The notes: generated by a model not told the origin, from the sequence alone. Shown: positions 1 through 8,384, counted from the stretch's first letter. The stretch is DNA of 64,000 bases from NCEH01 sp043195125 (GCF_043195125.1 NZ_JBAFWR010000005.1); one strand, 5' to 3'. Made by a program: numbers and translations.

Positions 1-1250
1 ATGGTGGAGACATTGGTGCCCAGCGAAGGATCGTAGACCGAGATCAGCGGCCCGCCGACGCTATACTGCTTCATCAGATTGTCGGAATAGCCGGACCCGT
101 AGGAATTGGAGTTGAAATAATAGATCTCCGAATAGGGATCCATATAGGTCGGCGTCACGCCGGAGGTCAGGTTCTTTCCGAAGGCATAGGTCGGGTCCCA
201 GTTCCAGTTGGAATTGAGATCGATGGGCGTGGTGATCGCGGAATTATAGGACTGGCCGGTGGTGTTGTAGAAGCCGGCGGTGAACCCGGTGAGGAACTGC
301 GTGAGCACCTCGCCCCACTGGTTGTTCTCCCCCGTGTTCATCTCCGGCGAGGCGTCGCCATATATCTGGTAGGGCGTCGCGTCGGTCTGGTTGGTATAGA
401 TTTCAACCGAACCCAGGGTCGAATAGATACTGTTTTCCAGGTTGGCGGGCGAAATCTTGATATAGCCCTGGATCTGGCTGCTGGATTCCGGAGCGAGCCA
501 GAAGTTCGTGCCGTCCCATTGCAGGGAATAGGAAAAGAACCCGGCGTTGTGCCAATTGCCGTTGGCATCCGGCGCGCCGTTGAAGAAGCCGGCGATGGAG
601 ATGGGCTGGTTCGCGACACCGGTCTCAAGGCTCGTGACGTAGCCGGTCCAGTCGGAGGCACTGAAGCTGTTGGGGGTGCCGAGACTGACCGCCTGGGACG
701 GCGAGATGCCGGCGCGGTGGTCGCCCTGCAACGGCCCGCTGGTATAGTCGAAAACGTAGGTGTTGCTTGAATTGATGTCGGCGATCGCCTGGAACAGGCT
801 GGTGCCGGTGATGCCGTAGCCGCGGCTGTCCGCGGTCTGGGTAGCGCCGGAGCCATAGGTAATGCCCACCTGCATCGGCAGGCCAAACCCTTCCACCGAA
901 GTCAGGTTGCCCACGTCGCCCGGCAGGTTCTTCAGCGTCACTTCGAAGCTGTCGTACCGGAAATCATAGGCCGTGGCGTTGTTCCACGAAATGTCCTGCT
1001 CGCCGGTGATGAGCGTCTGGAGATCGTAGGGCTGGGAACTGTCCTGGCTCTGGACGAGAAAGTAGACCTTCCCGCTGTTGTAGGGCTCCGGCAAGACGAT
1101 GGAGCTGCTGGCGGTGACGGCGCCATTTTCCACCAGGGTGGTCCATTGGGGGGCGCCGCTGGAATCGAAATAGACCGAATAGGCCCACACGCCCTGCTGT
1201 CCCAGCGTTTGCTGCAGTTGCGTGCTGAGATCGACGTTCAAAGTGGTCAT
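1..1250 (-). CDS. GH64/thaumatin-like beta-1,3-glucanase family protein (partial, cut by window edge)
   Basis: An open frame begins at the ATG complementary to 1248-1250 (MTTLNVDLSTQLQQ) and stays open to the left window edge, giving at least 416 residues without its C terminus. No Sec or Tat signal is visible. About 90-120 residues in, the stretch DSFEVTLKN followed by SVEGFGLPMQV resembles the conserved substrate-groove region of GH64 beta-1,3-glucanases and thaumatin-like proteins, where a form of EFT/EVT is followed by VDffGLPl. The rest is rich in Asn, Ser, Tyr and Gly, as in secreted beta-rich enzymes. Known for the family: endo-cleavage of beta-1,3-glucans. Inferred here: a glucan-binding or glucan-cleaving protein, possibly exported by a route that needs no N-terminal signal. 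It is first in its minus-strand direction, with about 180 bp separating it from the next gene upstream. The family call rests on short motifs only. Confidence 0.6.
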   Translation of the reverse strand, partial: MTTLNVDLSTQLQQTLGQQGVWAYSVYFDSSGAPQWTTLVENGAVTASSSIVLPEPYNSGKVYFLVQSQDSSQPYDLQTLITGEQDISWNNATAYDFRYDSFEVTLKNLPGDVGNLTSVEGFGLPMQVGITYGSGATQTADSRGYGITGTSLFQAIADINSSNTYVFDYTSGPLQGDHRAGISPSQAVSLGTPNSFSASDWTGYVTSLETGVANQPISIAGFFNGAPDANGNWHNAGFFSYSLQWDGTNFWLAPESSSQIQGYIKISPANLENSIYSTLGSVEIYTNQTDATPYQIYGDASPEMNTGENNQWGEVLTQFLTGFTAGFYNTTGQSYNSAITTPIDLNSNWNWDPTYAFGKNLTSGVTPTYMDPYSEIYYFNSNSYGSGYSDNLMKQYSVGGPLISVYDPSLGTNVST

Positions 1251-1430
1251 GGGGCACCAGCCTGCAAGAAAGCCGGACGCCATATAGCCACGGGCCCCGA
1301 GCCCATATCAATGCCGCTGGCCCCTGCGGCAGGAATGTTTTTCACGGCTACGGCCGAGCCAGGCATCGGCCGGCCGCATGCGCCTTCCAAAGGGGGCGTA
1401 AAAACAACGGTGCCGCCCGGCGGCGGCGCC

Positions 1431-2615
1431 TCACTCCGCCGCGGCAGCGTGCGCGTGGCGGAGGAAGAACCGAACCATCTCGCGGCTGGCATCCGGCCCG
1501 CGCGGGTCGGTGAAGCTGCCTTTGGCGCTGCCGCCGGCCCAGGCATGTCCGAGGCCGTGCAGCACCCAATGCTCCAGCACCACGCGGCCGCGCGGATCGG
1601 TGAGGATGGTGCGGCTGTAGCTGGTGCCGTCAGGGCTTTTTCCCTCCGTCACCACCTCGTCCAGCTCCGCCCCACCGCGCGACTGGGTGACCACGTGATC
1701 GCCATTGACGGGATGGACCGTGTTGTCCCGGTCGCCATGGAAGACGATGGTCGGCACGATGCCGTCGCCGTCGCGTGCGCTCTGGGTGCGGGAAACAAAG
1801 GGCACCGCGCTGCCCTGGCGCATGGCCATGAAGGCGGAAGACATGTCGCTCGCCGCCCCACACGCCAGCCCAGAATGCACACCGATGGCCGAATAGAGGT
1901 CGGGATAGGCGGTGCCCATGATGGCCGCGGCCGCGCCGCCGGCCGAAAGACCCGCCACATAGACCCGGCCGGACGCCACCTCATAGTGCTGCATCACCTG
2001 CCGGGTGATGCCGGCGATCAACGAAGGCTCGCCCTGCCCGCGCTTCTGATCCGCGGCATTGAACCAGTTCCAACATTTCGAGGCGTTGGCGGATTGCACC
2101 TGCGCGGGATAGGCGACGAGGAGGCCATGTTCCTCGGCGATTTCATTCATGCGCGTGCCGGCGGCGAAATCGTCCGGCGATTGCGTGCAGCCGTGGAGCA
2201 TCACGATCAGCGGCAGGCGCTGCCCACGGTAGCAGCTCGGCACGTAAAGCTTATAGCTGCGGCTGCCGGCGGTGTTGGAATAGACATGCTCCTCGAACGT
2301 CCCGCTCTGCCCCGGTTCCGCGGTGGGGACCTCGGGACTGAGGAAGCCCCGCAGGGCCTCGGGAAGATAATCCACCACCGATTTGCCGCCAGGCGCGGCC
2401 GGCGGGGCGGTCTCGAAGGGCAGAGCCCATGTGGTGCCATTGTGCCTCGGCATCAGATTGATGTCCTCGCGGCCCCTGGAGGGCGCACCGGCCTCAGCGC
2501 GCTGCGGATGCTCCCCGGAAATGGCACCGCGCAGAATGGCCATGGCCTCTTCCAGCCGGCCTTCCCGCGTCAGCCGCGTGGCCTCCATCATGTCGATCTT
2601 GGTGGGCACATGCAT
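1431..2615 (-). CDS. PHB depolymerase-family esterase
   Basis: Alpha/beta-hydrolase of the Esterase_phb (PF10503) family, about 394 residues. From the chosen start the protein opens MHVPTKIDMMEATRLTREGR, a helix typical of rhizobial members. The oxyanion segment MLHGCTQSPDDF lies near residue 140 and the nucleophile box GLSAGG puts Ser near 224. A likely catalytic Asp lies in HGDRDNTVHP and a likely His in GLGHAWAGG. I chose the ATG at 2615 because AGGA sits 8 nt upstream of it; an in-frame GTG at 2648 would add 11 residues but has no comparable ribosome site. The family hydrolyses short polyhydroxybutyrate or other esters. No signal peptide is seen, so an intracellular or non-classically exported esterase is likely. 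The natural substrate is not shown by the neighbours. Confidence 0.85.
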   Translation of the reverse strand: MHVPTKIDMMEATRLTREGRLEEAMAILRGAISGEHPQRAEAGAPSRGREDINLMPRHNGTTWALPFETAPPAAPGGKSVVDYLPEALRGFLSPEVPTAEPGQSGTFEEHVYSNTAGSRSYKLYVPSCYRGQRLPLIVMLHGCTQSPDDFAAGTRMNEIAEEHGLLVAYPAQVQSANASKCWNWFNAADQKRGQGEPSLIAGITRQVMQHYEVASGRVYVAGLSAGGAAAAIMGTAYPDLYSAIGVHSGLACGAASDMSSAFMAMRQGSAVPFVSRTQSARDGDGIVPTIVFHGDRDNTVHPVNGDHVVTQSRGGAELDEVVTEGKSPDGTSYSRTILTDPRGRVVLEHWVLHGLGHAWAGGSAKGSFTDPRGPDASREMVRFFLRHAHAAAAE

Positions 2616-2717
2616 TGATAACGTCCTGCACTGAAAGGCTTCCGACACAGCCGGATCGCCTTCCTGTTGGAAGCAAAATAGGGGCCCAAGCTTGCGCGCA
2701 GGCGGAGCGGAGAGAAA

Positions 2718-3137
2718 TCAGCGCATGCGGTCGCTCAGCGCCGCCTTCACCGCCGGGCTGGCCTGGAGGGCGCCGAGGATTTGGAGGGAAGAAATCGTGC
2801 CGCGCGCAAGTTCGGGCGGCACGTCGTGGGCGATGACGGCAAGGCCGAGCACCTGGATATCCAGCCGCTCGCCGGCGGCCTGAACGTTTTCCAGATCCTG
2901 GCGGCTGAAATGGCGCAGCCCGAGATCCAGCTGATTGCGCGCGACCGACTTCTGCACCGTTTCCGCATGGCGATCCAACTGATTGCGGATCGCGGTGCGG
3001 ATGAAATCGGTCCGGTTGGAATAGAAATTTTCCCGGACCAGCAGGTCGATATGGCCGAGGTCCACAAAGCCCAGATTGATCGTGATCTTTTCCGTGTCCG
3101 GCCCCTTAGGGCGAATGTCCTTGACCAGCGCCGTCAT
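2718..3137 (-). CDS. CopG-family ribbon-helix-helix regulator
   Basis: A protein of about 139 residues starting MTALVKDIRPKG. The segment EKITINLGFVDLGHIDLL followed by RENFYSNRTDFIRTAIRNQL matches a ribbon-helix-helix fold: one beta strand that inserts into the DNA groove, then two helices around the turn YSNRTD. The remaining residues (about 65-139) are an acidic helical tail that may mediate oligomerisation or ligand response. In-frame ATGs also exist at 3146 and 3161. I favour 3137 because a GGGG run lies about 9 nt upstream, but the start is uncertain. It is monocistronic or downstream of the flavoprotein pair, 110 bp away. RHH proteins usually repress their own promoter. No toxin partner is adjacent, which argues against an antitoxin role. 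Confidence 0.75.
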   Translation of the reverse strand: MTALVKDIRPKGPDTEKITINLGFVDLGHIDLLVRENFYSNRTDFIRTAIRNQLDRHAETVQKSVARNQLDLGLRHFSRQDLENVQAAGERLDIQVLGLAVIAHDVPPELARGTISSLQILGALQASPAVKAALSDRMR

Positions 3138-3247
3138 CGCAACCATCCCCACACCATCCATCTGGATGGGAGATAGGCCACCTTTGCTGCAATGCAATAG
3201 CGAACGCCACCGAAATAATGCGATGCAGCAGATATCGTGGAAAGCCC

Positions 3248-4627
3248 TCAGGATGCAGGCTTCAGATCGCCGATCAGCGTGGGAATGAGTTCCGACACCG
3301 TGGGATGGATCGGCACAGCCCATTGCAGGACGTCATAAGGCTGGTCCGCGTTCATCATGTCGAGAATGCCGTGGATCGCCTCGTCGCCCGACGTGCCGAG
3401 GATGGCCGCGCCCAGAATGCGTTTCGTCTGCGCATCGGCCACCATTTTCATGAAGCCGATGGTTTCGCCCTTTTCCACCGCGCGCCCCACCCGCGCCATG
3501 GGACGGGAGGAGACCAGCAGCGGCCGGCCGCTCGCGCGCGCCTGCGCCTCGCTCATGCCAACCCGTCCCAACGGCGGGTCGGTATAAAGAGCGTAGGCGG
3601 GAATACGGGCGGACAGTCGCCGGTCCGCGCCGTCGAGCAGATTGGCCGCGATGATCTCGAAGTCATTGTAAGCCGTATGGGTGAAGGCGCCCCGGCCGTT
3701 GCAATCCCCCATCGCCCAGACGCCGCTGATGTTTGTCTGCAAGTGATCGTCGACGCGGATATAGCCGCGCTCATCTCGTTTGATGCCGGCCGCCTCGAGC
3801 CCCAGATCGCCCGTATTGGGCACCCGGCCGATGGCCACAAGCACATGGCTGGCCCGAACCTCGGCCGCCCCGCCATCGCCGTCCATCTCGACGCGAACCT
3901 CTTCGCCGTCCTTGGCAAAGGAGAGGACATCAATGGTGGTGCGGACCGCGATGCCCTCCGCGCTGAGAAAGCGCGCGATTTCGGCGGAGATGTCCTCATC
4001 CTCGCGGGCGACGAGGCGTGGCCCCTTCTCCAGCACCGTCACCTCGGCGCCGAAGCGTCGGAAGGCCTGGGCGAATTCGAGCCCGATATAGCTGCCGCCC
4101 ACCACCACCAGATGGCGCGGCACCACATCGAGATCGAGCATGCTCGTGTTGGTGAGATAATCGATATCGGCAAGGCCCGGCATGTCCGGCACCAGGGCAC
4201 GCCCGCCCACATTGATGAAGACGCGGGGCGCGGAGAGGAGATCGTCGCCGACCCGTACGGCCGTCGGGCTTTCGAAGCGGGCATGGCCATGGAACAGGGT
4301 AAGTCCAGCCATGGCCTCCATCCAGGCGGTCAGCCCGTTGCGCGCGTTCATCGTCACTTGATGCGCGCGGGCATGCACGCGTTTCATGTCGATGCCCACG
4401 TCGCCCGACACCATCACCCCGAAATCCGCCGCGCGACGGGCCATGTGCGCGGCATAGGCGCTCGCCACCAGGGCCTTGGTGGGCATGCAGCCGGTATTCA
4501 CGCAGGTGCCGCCGATGAGATGGCGCTCGATGAGCGCCACCTTCATGCCCGCCCCCGTCAGGCGCCCGGCGAGCGGCGGACCGGCCTGGCCGGCGCCGAT
4601 GATGATGGCATCGAAGCTCTGGTTCAT
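3248..4627 (-). CDS. FAD-dependent pyridine nucleotide-disulfide oxidoreductase, mercuric-reductase-like
   Basis: Class I flavoprotein disulfide reductase of 459 residues. The FAD-binding GAGQAG is near residue 11. The redox-active pair lies in GGTCVNTGCMPTK (Cys42 and Cys47). The NAD(P)H-binding fold begins VVGGSYIGLEFAQ, the second FAD motif is WAMGDCNGRGAF, and the C-terminal dimerisation domain ends with a conserved HPTVSELIPTL carrying the His that normally serves the active site. It lacks the N-terminal heavy-metal-associated domain and the C-terminal vicinal cysteines of true MerA, so mercury reduction is not supported. Lipoamide dehydrogenase is also unlikely without 2-oxo acid dehydrogenase neighbours. 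Its ATG overlaps the stop of the upstream DUF4126 gene by 4 nt, indicating translational coupling. The physiological electron acceptor is unknown. Confidence 0.88.
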   Translation of the reverse strand: MNQSFDAIIIGAGQAGPPLAGRLTGAGMKVALIERHLIGGTCVNTGCMPTKALVASAYAAHMARRAADFGVMVSGDVGIDMKRVHARAHQVTMNARNGLTAWMEAMAGLTLFHGHARFESPTAVRVGDDLLSAPRVFINVGGRALVPDMPGLADIDYLTNTSMLDLDVVPRHLVVVGGSYIGLEFAQAFRRFGAEVTVLEKGPRLVAREDEDISAEIARFLSAEGIAVRTTIDVLSFAKDGEEVRVEMDGDGGAAEVRASHVLVAIGRVPNTGDLGLEAAGIKRDERGYIRVDDHLQTNISGVWAMGDCNGRGAFTHTAYNDFEIIAANLLDGADRRLSARIPAYALYTDPPLGRVGMSEAQARASGRPLLVSSRPMARVGRAVEKGETIGFMKMVADAQTKRILGAAILGTSGDEAIHGILDMMNADQPYDVLQWAVPIHPTVSELIPTLIGDLKPAS

Positions 4628-5088
4628 TGCAGGCTCCCCAGGATCAGCAGCGCACCGAAGACGGCGATCGCATCCTCGATCAAGGCCGCCGGCAGGTCGC
4701 GACCGAACCGCGCGGCAAGCCGTCCGCGCACGGCTGCGCCGCCCAAGGTGCCGATGATCGCGCCCACGACGCCCAGCGCCGCGCCTGCCAAAGCCAGACC
4801 CGCGGGCGTCGCGAGGGCCGCGCCGCAGACGGCGCCGCTGACGATGCGGGCGCCGAACTGCATGGGTACCTTGCGGCTCGGCGTGAAAGGCAGCTTGTCG
4901 GCGACCAATTCACCGAGGGCGAATAGGGTGAGAACCCATGCGGCGACCGGCGTGGCGAGAAAGGAAAGAAACGAGCCATCCAGCGAAAGCCTGCCGAGGA
5001 CGGCGGCCCAGCTCACCATGGCCAGCGGCGTCATGGTCCGCAGCCCACACAGGATTCCGGTCAACAGCGGCAACATAAAAGGTGTCAT
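4624..5088 (-). CDS. DUF4126 family membrane protein
   Basis: A protein of 154 residues, strongly hydrophobic, with about four predicted membrane segments: residues 4-30, about 38-62, about 82-118 (very Gly/Ala rich) and 136-154. The motif LPFTPSRKVPMQFGARIVSGA in the middle loop (shown here in part) is characteristic of DUF4126, a family without an established function. Its stop overlaps the start of the flavoprotein gene in an ATGA junction, so the two are probably translated together and may work together at the inner membrane. The start ATG at 5088 gives MTPFMLPLLTG, immediately followed by the first membrane segment. The family call comes from pattern memory. Confidence 0.8.
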   Translation of the reverse strand: MTPFMLPLLTGILCGLRTMTPLAMVSWAAVLGRLSLDGSFLSFLATPVAAWVLTLFALGELVADKLPFTPSRKVPMQFGARIVSGAVCGAALATPAGLALAGAALGVVGAIIGTLGGAAVRGRLAARFGRDLPAALIEDAIAVFGALLILGSLQ

Positions 5089-5457
5089 GGCTGATGTCCT
5101 CTCGGGATAGGAAGGAGGCAGCCGGGAAGACCCGCACGGCGGGGGATTGCCTGATGATCGGCCCAGCCACGATCACAAGAAAACGGTTCATCACTCAGAT
5201 CAAATATGAAGGTACGCCTGAACTTAAACGCGACAGACAGCAAATCTGTGGGCTCTGTCATTTGCAACCCAACAATTCGGCCACCAGATCGACAGCCCGC
5301 ATTCTGTCGGGCTTGCCCTCTCGCGCGCTCGGAAAAATCGAACGGTGAGACCGCGCGCGTAAAATAGGCGCCTGGCACCCCACGCGACCCAAAACAAACA
5401 CGACCTCACATCGGTAAAGTCGTAGCTCTGCGGACGTGAAGAGCGTATAGTATTTTC
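5089..5457. other. Intergenic region between divergent genes
   Basis: A stretch of 369 bp separates the divergently read DUF4126 and small conserved genes. It must carry both promoters, but I cannot assign boxes with confidence. No RNA gene, repeat or convincing ORF is visible. Base composition is less GC-rich than the neighbouring genes, particularly at 5180-5290 and 5385-5457, as expected for promoter DNA. Confidence 0.5.
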
Positions 5458-5709
5458 ATGTCAATTCATAAATTTTCACTCGGCGATCACGTCGAGCTTT
5501 CCATCGGTCCGTTTTACCGGGCTACTGCGGGCGCATACGATATCGTTGCGCTGATGCCTTTCGAACGGGGGGAATGCTCCTATCGCGTGCGCGCCTCGGC
5601 CGAAAAGCATGAGCGCGTGGTGCTCGAAAGCGATATCCGCCTCATCCCGCGCCCGGAAGGCATGCCAGTCCAGATGCCCAGCATCGCCATCGGCAAAAAG
5701 CGCGCCTGA
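5458..5709 (+). CDS. Small conserved hypothetical protein
   Basis: A soluble protein of 83 residues starting MSIHKFSLGDHVELSIG. The N-terminal part resembles small beta-rich alphaproteobacterial proteins with the pattern FKxGDxVxL, then an aromatic-Gly loop, then YRVRASAEKHERVVLESDIRL, which recurs in Rhizobiales genomes next to unrelated genes. No function is established. There is no signal peptide, no membrane segment and no cysteine. The ribosome-binding site is weak (GAAGAG about 14 nt upstream), and the sequence just before the ATG is AT-rich (TATAGTATTTTC). It may therefore be transcribed from very close by or be nearly leaderless. It is followed by a 199-bp gap before the DGPF/sigma pair. 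Confidence 0.75.
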   Translation: MSIHKFSLGDHVELSIGPFYRATAGAYDIVALMPFERGECSYRVRASAEKHERVVLESDIRLIPRPEGMPVQMPSIAIGKKRA

Positions 5710-5908
5710 TCCGCTTTTATTTCCAATCCCTTCGTGTTGTCCAATGCCTGCTGCGGCCTCGCCGTACGCGGGCGTTTGGCGTTCCGTCGCCCGGCCCCTG
5801 CACGCGAAATTTCCCTTGGGGCAGGCAATAGAAATCCGGTTTTAATTCCGCGCACCTGTCGGCTGAGGGTAACCTTGCCCGTCTTAGACAGGACGAGGAT
5901 GCTGCCCG

Positions 5909-6280
5909 ATGCTCTATGCTATTCTTTGCTACCATTCCGAGGATGTTGTCTGTTCCTGGTCCAAGGAGGAAGACGATGCGGTCATGGCCAAGCTGATGAC
6001 CGTTCATGAGAAATTGGAAAAGGATGGCCGCCTGGGCCCGGTGGCACGGCTCCTGCCCACCACGGCCGCCACGACGCTGCGCAAGGACCAGGACCCTCCC
6101 CTCGTGATCGACGGGCCGTTCGCCGAAACCAAGGAGCAGTTGCTCGGCTTCTATGTGGTTGAGTTCGACACGCTGGAAGAAGCGCTCGATGCCGCACGCG
6201 AGCTCGGTCGCGCCAATCCCGGCGGCGCCTATGAGATCCGGCCGATCGCGCTGTTCCACCCCGGGAGCGCAGGCGCGTGA
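5909..6280 (+). CDS. YCII-related/DGPF-domain protein
   Basis: A protein of 123 residues with the YCII fold: MLYAILCYHSED at the N terminus, DGPFAETKEQLLGFYVVE at about 71-88 (the DGPF motif that names the family), and a C-terminal helix followed by EIRPIAL. Such proteins are the constant genomic partners of ECF42 sigma factors. Here its TGA overlaps the GTG of the sigma gene (GTGA), so the two are co-translated. It has no signal peptide. Known for the family: alpha-beta barrel dimers related to muconolactone isomerase, with unproven catalysis. It may be either a target or a modulator of the sigma factor. GAGG about 10 nt upstream supports the start. Confidence 0.88.
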   Translation: MLYAILCYHSEDVVCSWSKEEDDAVMAKLMTVHEKLEKDGRLGPVARLLPTTAATTLRKDQDPPLVIDGPFAETKEQLLGFYVVEFDTLEEALDAARELGRANPGGAYEIRPIALFHPGSAGA

Positions 6281-7554
6281 GCGACCTCGCCTGGATCGAC
6301 TCGACGCTGGCCGCCGCGCGCCCGCAGGCCGTCGCGGCCCTGCTGCGCTATTTCCGGGACCTCGATTTCGCCGAGGAAGCGGTCCAGGAAGCCTGCCTGC
6401 GCGCCCTGCGCACATGGCCCCAGAATGGGCCGCCGCGCGATCCCGCCGCCTGGCTCATCATGGTCGGTCGCAATTCCGGCATCGACGAGACCCGCAGGCG
6501 CGCCAAGCTCACGTCATTGCCGCCGGAGGAACATCTCTCCGATCTCGGCGACGCCGAGGACGACCTCGCCGAGCGGCTCGACGGCGATCATTATCGCGAT
6601 GACGTTCTGCGCCTTCTGTTCATCTGCTGTCATCCGGAACTGCCGGCGACGCAGCAGGTCGCGCTCGCCCTGCGCATCGTCTCCGGGCTCAGCGTGCCGC
6701 AGATCGCACGAGCGTTCCTGGTGAGCGATGCTGCCATGGAGCAGCGCATCACCCGCGCCAAGAGCCGCATCGCGCGGGCCAGCGTCCCCTTCGAGACGCC
6801 CGGCGCGGTGGAGCGCGCGGAACGGCTCGCAGCCGTGGCGGCCATGGTCTATTTGCTGTTCAACGAGGGCTATTCGGCCACCGGTGCCGACGCCGGAGTG
6901 CGCCGCCCGCTGTGCGACGAGGCGATCCGCCTGGCCCGCCTGCTGCTGCGCCTGTTCCAGGCCGAGCCGGAGGTCATGGGGCTGCTCGCCTTGCTGCTAC
7001 TCCAGCATGCGCGTTCGGCGGCGCGCCTGGATGCGGACGGTGCCATCGTGCTGCTGGACGACCAGGACCGCACCTTGTGGAACCCGACCATGATCGCGGA
7101 AGGTCTCGCGCTGATCGACAAGGCGATGCGCCATCGGCGGCCCGGCCCTTATCTGGTACAAGCCGCCATCGCCGCATTACACGCGCGGGCGACACGCCCG
7201 CAGGATACCGATTGGGGCCAGATCGATCTCCTCTATGCCATGCTGGAGCAGCTCCAGCCCTCCCCGGTGGTGACGCTCAATCGCGCCGTGGCGGTTTCAA
7301 AAGTGCGCGGGCCCGGCGCGGCGCTCGCGATGATCGAGCCGCTGGGGCAACGGCTTTCAGCCTATTTCCATTTCTTCGGGCTAAAGGGCGCCCTCCTGTC
7401 GGAGCTTGGCCGCAGCGACGAGGCGCGAATCGCCTTCGGCCAAGCCATCGCGCTGGCGTCCTCGGCGGCCGAGGCCGCACATATCCGCCAGCACCTCGAC
7501 CGTCTGCAACGCGGGAGCGGCGCGCCTCCCCAATCCAATGGCTCTGCCGCCTGA
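6277..7554 (+). CDS. ECF42-type RNA polymerase sigma factor with C-terminal TPR-like extension
   Basis: A protein of 425 residues with a GTG start overlapping the DGPF gene. Residues about 10-85 form sigma region 2 (RYFRDLDFAEEAVQEACLRAL followed by AWLIMVGRN). Region 4 (about 115-165) contains ALRIVSGLSVPQIARAFLVSDAAMEQRITRAK, the helix-turn-helix that reads the -35 box (shown here across several motifs). The large C-terminal half, beginning with YLLFNEGYSATG, is the DUF6596/TPR-like domain diagnostic of ECF42. Unlike most ECF sigmas it has no adjacent anti-sigma factor. In this group the C-terminal extension itself is thought to control activity. Regulon members are usually DGPF genes, and one sits immediately upstream. 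Confidence 0.92.
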   Translation: MSDLAWIDSTLAAARPQAVAALLRYFRDLDFAEEAVQEACLRALRTWPQNGPPRDPAAWLIMVGRNSGIDETRRRAKLTSLPPEEHLSDLGDAEDDLAERLDGDHYRDDVLRLLFICCHPELPATQQVALALRIVSGLSVPQIARAFLVSDAAMEQRITRAKSRIARASVPFETPGAVERAERLAAVAAMVYLLFNEGYSATGADAGVRRPLCDEAIRLARLLLRLFQAEPEVMGLLALLLLQHARSAARLDADGAIVLLDDQDRTLWNPTMIAEGLALIDKAMRHRRPGPYLVQAAIAALHARATRPQDTDWGQIDLLYAMLEQLQPSPVVTLNRAVAVSKVRGPGAALAMIEPLGQRLSAYFHFFGLKGALLSELGRSDEARIAFGQAIALASSAAEAAHIRQHLDRLQRGSGAPPQSNGSAA

Positions 7555-7638
7555 GACGCTTTCGCGTTCGGCGGTGCAGGACGCCCCGCAGGGCGACGCA
7601 CGCAGAAACGCTAGCCTTCGCGCCCAAGACACGGGAAG

Positions 7639-7655
7639 ATGTACATGGTGCACAT
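7639..7655 (+). promoter_or_regulatory. Imperfect dyad upstream of XRE-cupin gene
   Basis: The 17-bp sequence ATGTACATGGTGCACAT has arms ATGTnCA and TGnACAT around a 3-bp centre. It ends 24 bp before the regulator's GTG. Its position and symmetry suit an autoregulatory operator, but this is inference from one site. Confidence 0.35.
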
Positions 7656-7679
7656 TTCCGCGGGACCAGGGGCAAGAGA

Positions 7680-8339
7680 GTGGCAGAGCGCAAGACGAAG
7701 GCCGCAAGTGAGGCCGCCGAGGTGGTCGACTATCAGACCGGGTCGGGTGCTCCCGCAGCCATTGCCAGCACCCTGGAAGATGCCCTCGGCATTCAGGTGC
7801 GCGCCATCCGCCGGCAATTGGATCTCACCGTTTCCGACCTTGCGGGCGCCGCCGGCATTTCGGTGGGAATGCTGTCCAAAATCGAGAACGGGCAGATTTC
7901 CCCTTCCCTTGCGACGCTCCAGGCGATCTCCAAGGCACTGAACGTGCCCATCACCACCTTGTTCTCCACCTTTGAGGAGCGGCGCGACTGTTCCTTCGTG
8001 CGCGCGCACCAGGGCGTCATCATCGAGCGGCGTGGCACCAAGGTGGGCCACCAGTATGAATTGCTCGGCCATGGGCTGGGCGGCGATATCGTGGTTGAAC
8101 CTTACCTTATCACGCTTTCTCAGGACGCGGCGACCTATACCGGGTTTCGCCATGCCGGCGTTGAGTTCATCTATATGCTGAGCGGAGAAGTGGTCTATCG
8201 CCACGCGGACCGCACCTATCACCTGCGGCCGGGCGACTCCCTGATGTTCGATTCCGGCGCGGCCCATGGTCCCGAGGATCTGATCGTGACGCCCATGTCC
8301 TACCTCTCGGTGATCGTCTACAGCCGCGATCCGCGCTGA
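7680..8339 (+). CDS. XRE-family transcriptional regulator with C-terminal cupin
   Basis: A protein of 219 residues from the GTG at 7680, chosen because AGGGG lies 7 nt upstream. The frame extends further 5' without a good start. Residues about 35-92 are an XRE/Cro helix-turn-helix (RRQLDLTVSDLAGAAGISVGM and then SKIENGQISPSLATLQAISK). A cupin_2 barrel (about 130-215) follows, with YTGFRHAGVEFIYMLSGEV and YHLRPGDSLMFDSGAAHGPE. Such proteins bind a small metabolite in the cupin and control an adjacent catabolic operon; PuuR and similar polyamine or amino-acid regulators are known examples. It lies 118 bp upstream of mgsA in the same direction, so the likely targets are mgsABC-gmaS and itself. 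The ligand could be methylamine, gamma-glutamylmethylamide or N-methylglutamate (inference). Confidence 0.88.
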   Translation: MAERKTKAASEAAEVVDYQTGSGAPAAIASTLEDALGIQVRAIRRQLDLTVSDLAGAAGISVGMLSKIENGQISPSLATLQAISKALNVPITTLFSTFEERRDCSFVRAHQGVIIERRGTKVGHQYELLGHGLGGDIVVEPYLITLSQDAATYTGFRHAGVEFIYMLSGEVVYRHADRTYHLRPGDSLMFDSGAAHGPEDLIVTPMSYLSVIVYSRDPR

Positions 8340-8357
8340 GCCTCCCCTACGGCATCG

Positions 8358-8384
8358 TTTTCCTAGAGGGAAAATTTTATTCCG
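8358..8384 (+). promoter_or_regulatory. Candidate operator/promoter upstream of mgsA
   Basis: TTTTCC (8358-8363) and GGAAAA (8369-8374) form a perfect inverted repeat with a 5-bp spacer. GGAAAATTTTATTCC continues as a second near-palindrome to 8384. This AT-rich patch is the only obvious regulatory element between the XRE-cupin gene and mgsA, 74 bp before its ATG. Confidence 0.4.

Noticed and set aside
1146..2618. 490-codon plus-strand open frame antisense to the esterase
   Set aside because: The minus strand carries the esterase catalytic motifs; the antisense product is a GC-rich artefact.
3248..4627. True mercuric reductase
   Set aside because: The N-terminal HMA domain and C-terminal vicinal cysteines are missing and no other mer genes are present.
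3218..5110. 630-codon plus-strand open frame antisense to the flavoprotein and DUF4126 genes
   Set aside because: The minus-strand products show motifs and an ATGA junction; the antisense product shows none.
5225..5300. tRNA-like stretch ending in GGCCACCA
   Set aside because: No cloverleaf with proper D, anticodon and T arms could be assembled, and no T-loop TTCGAAT-type sequence is present.
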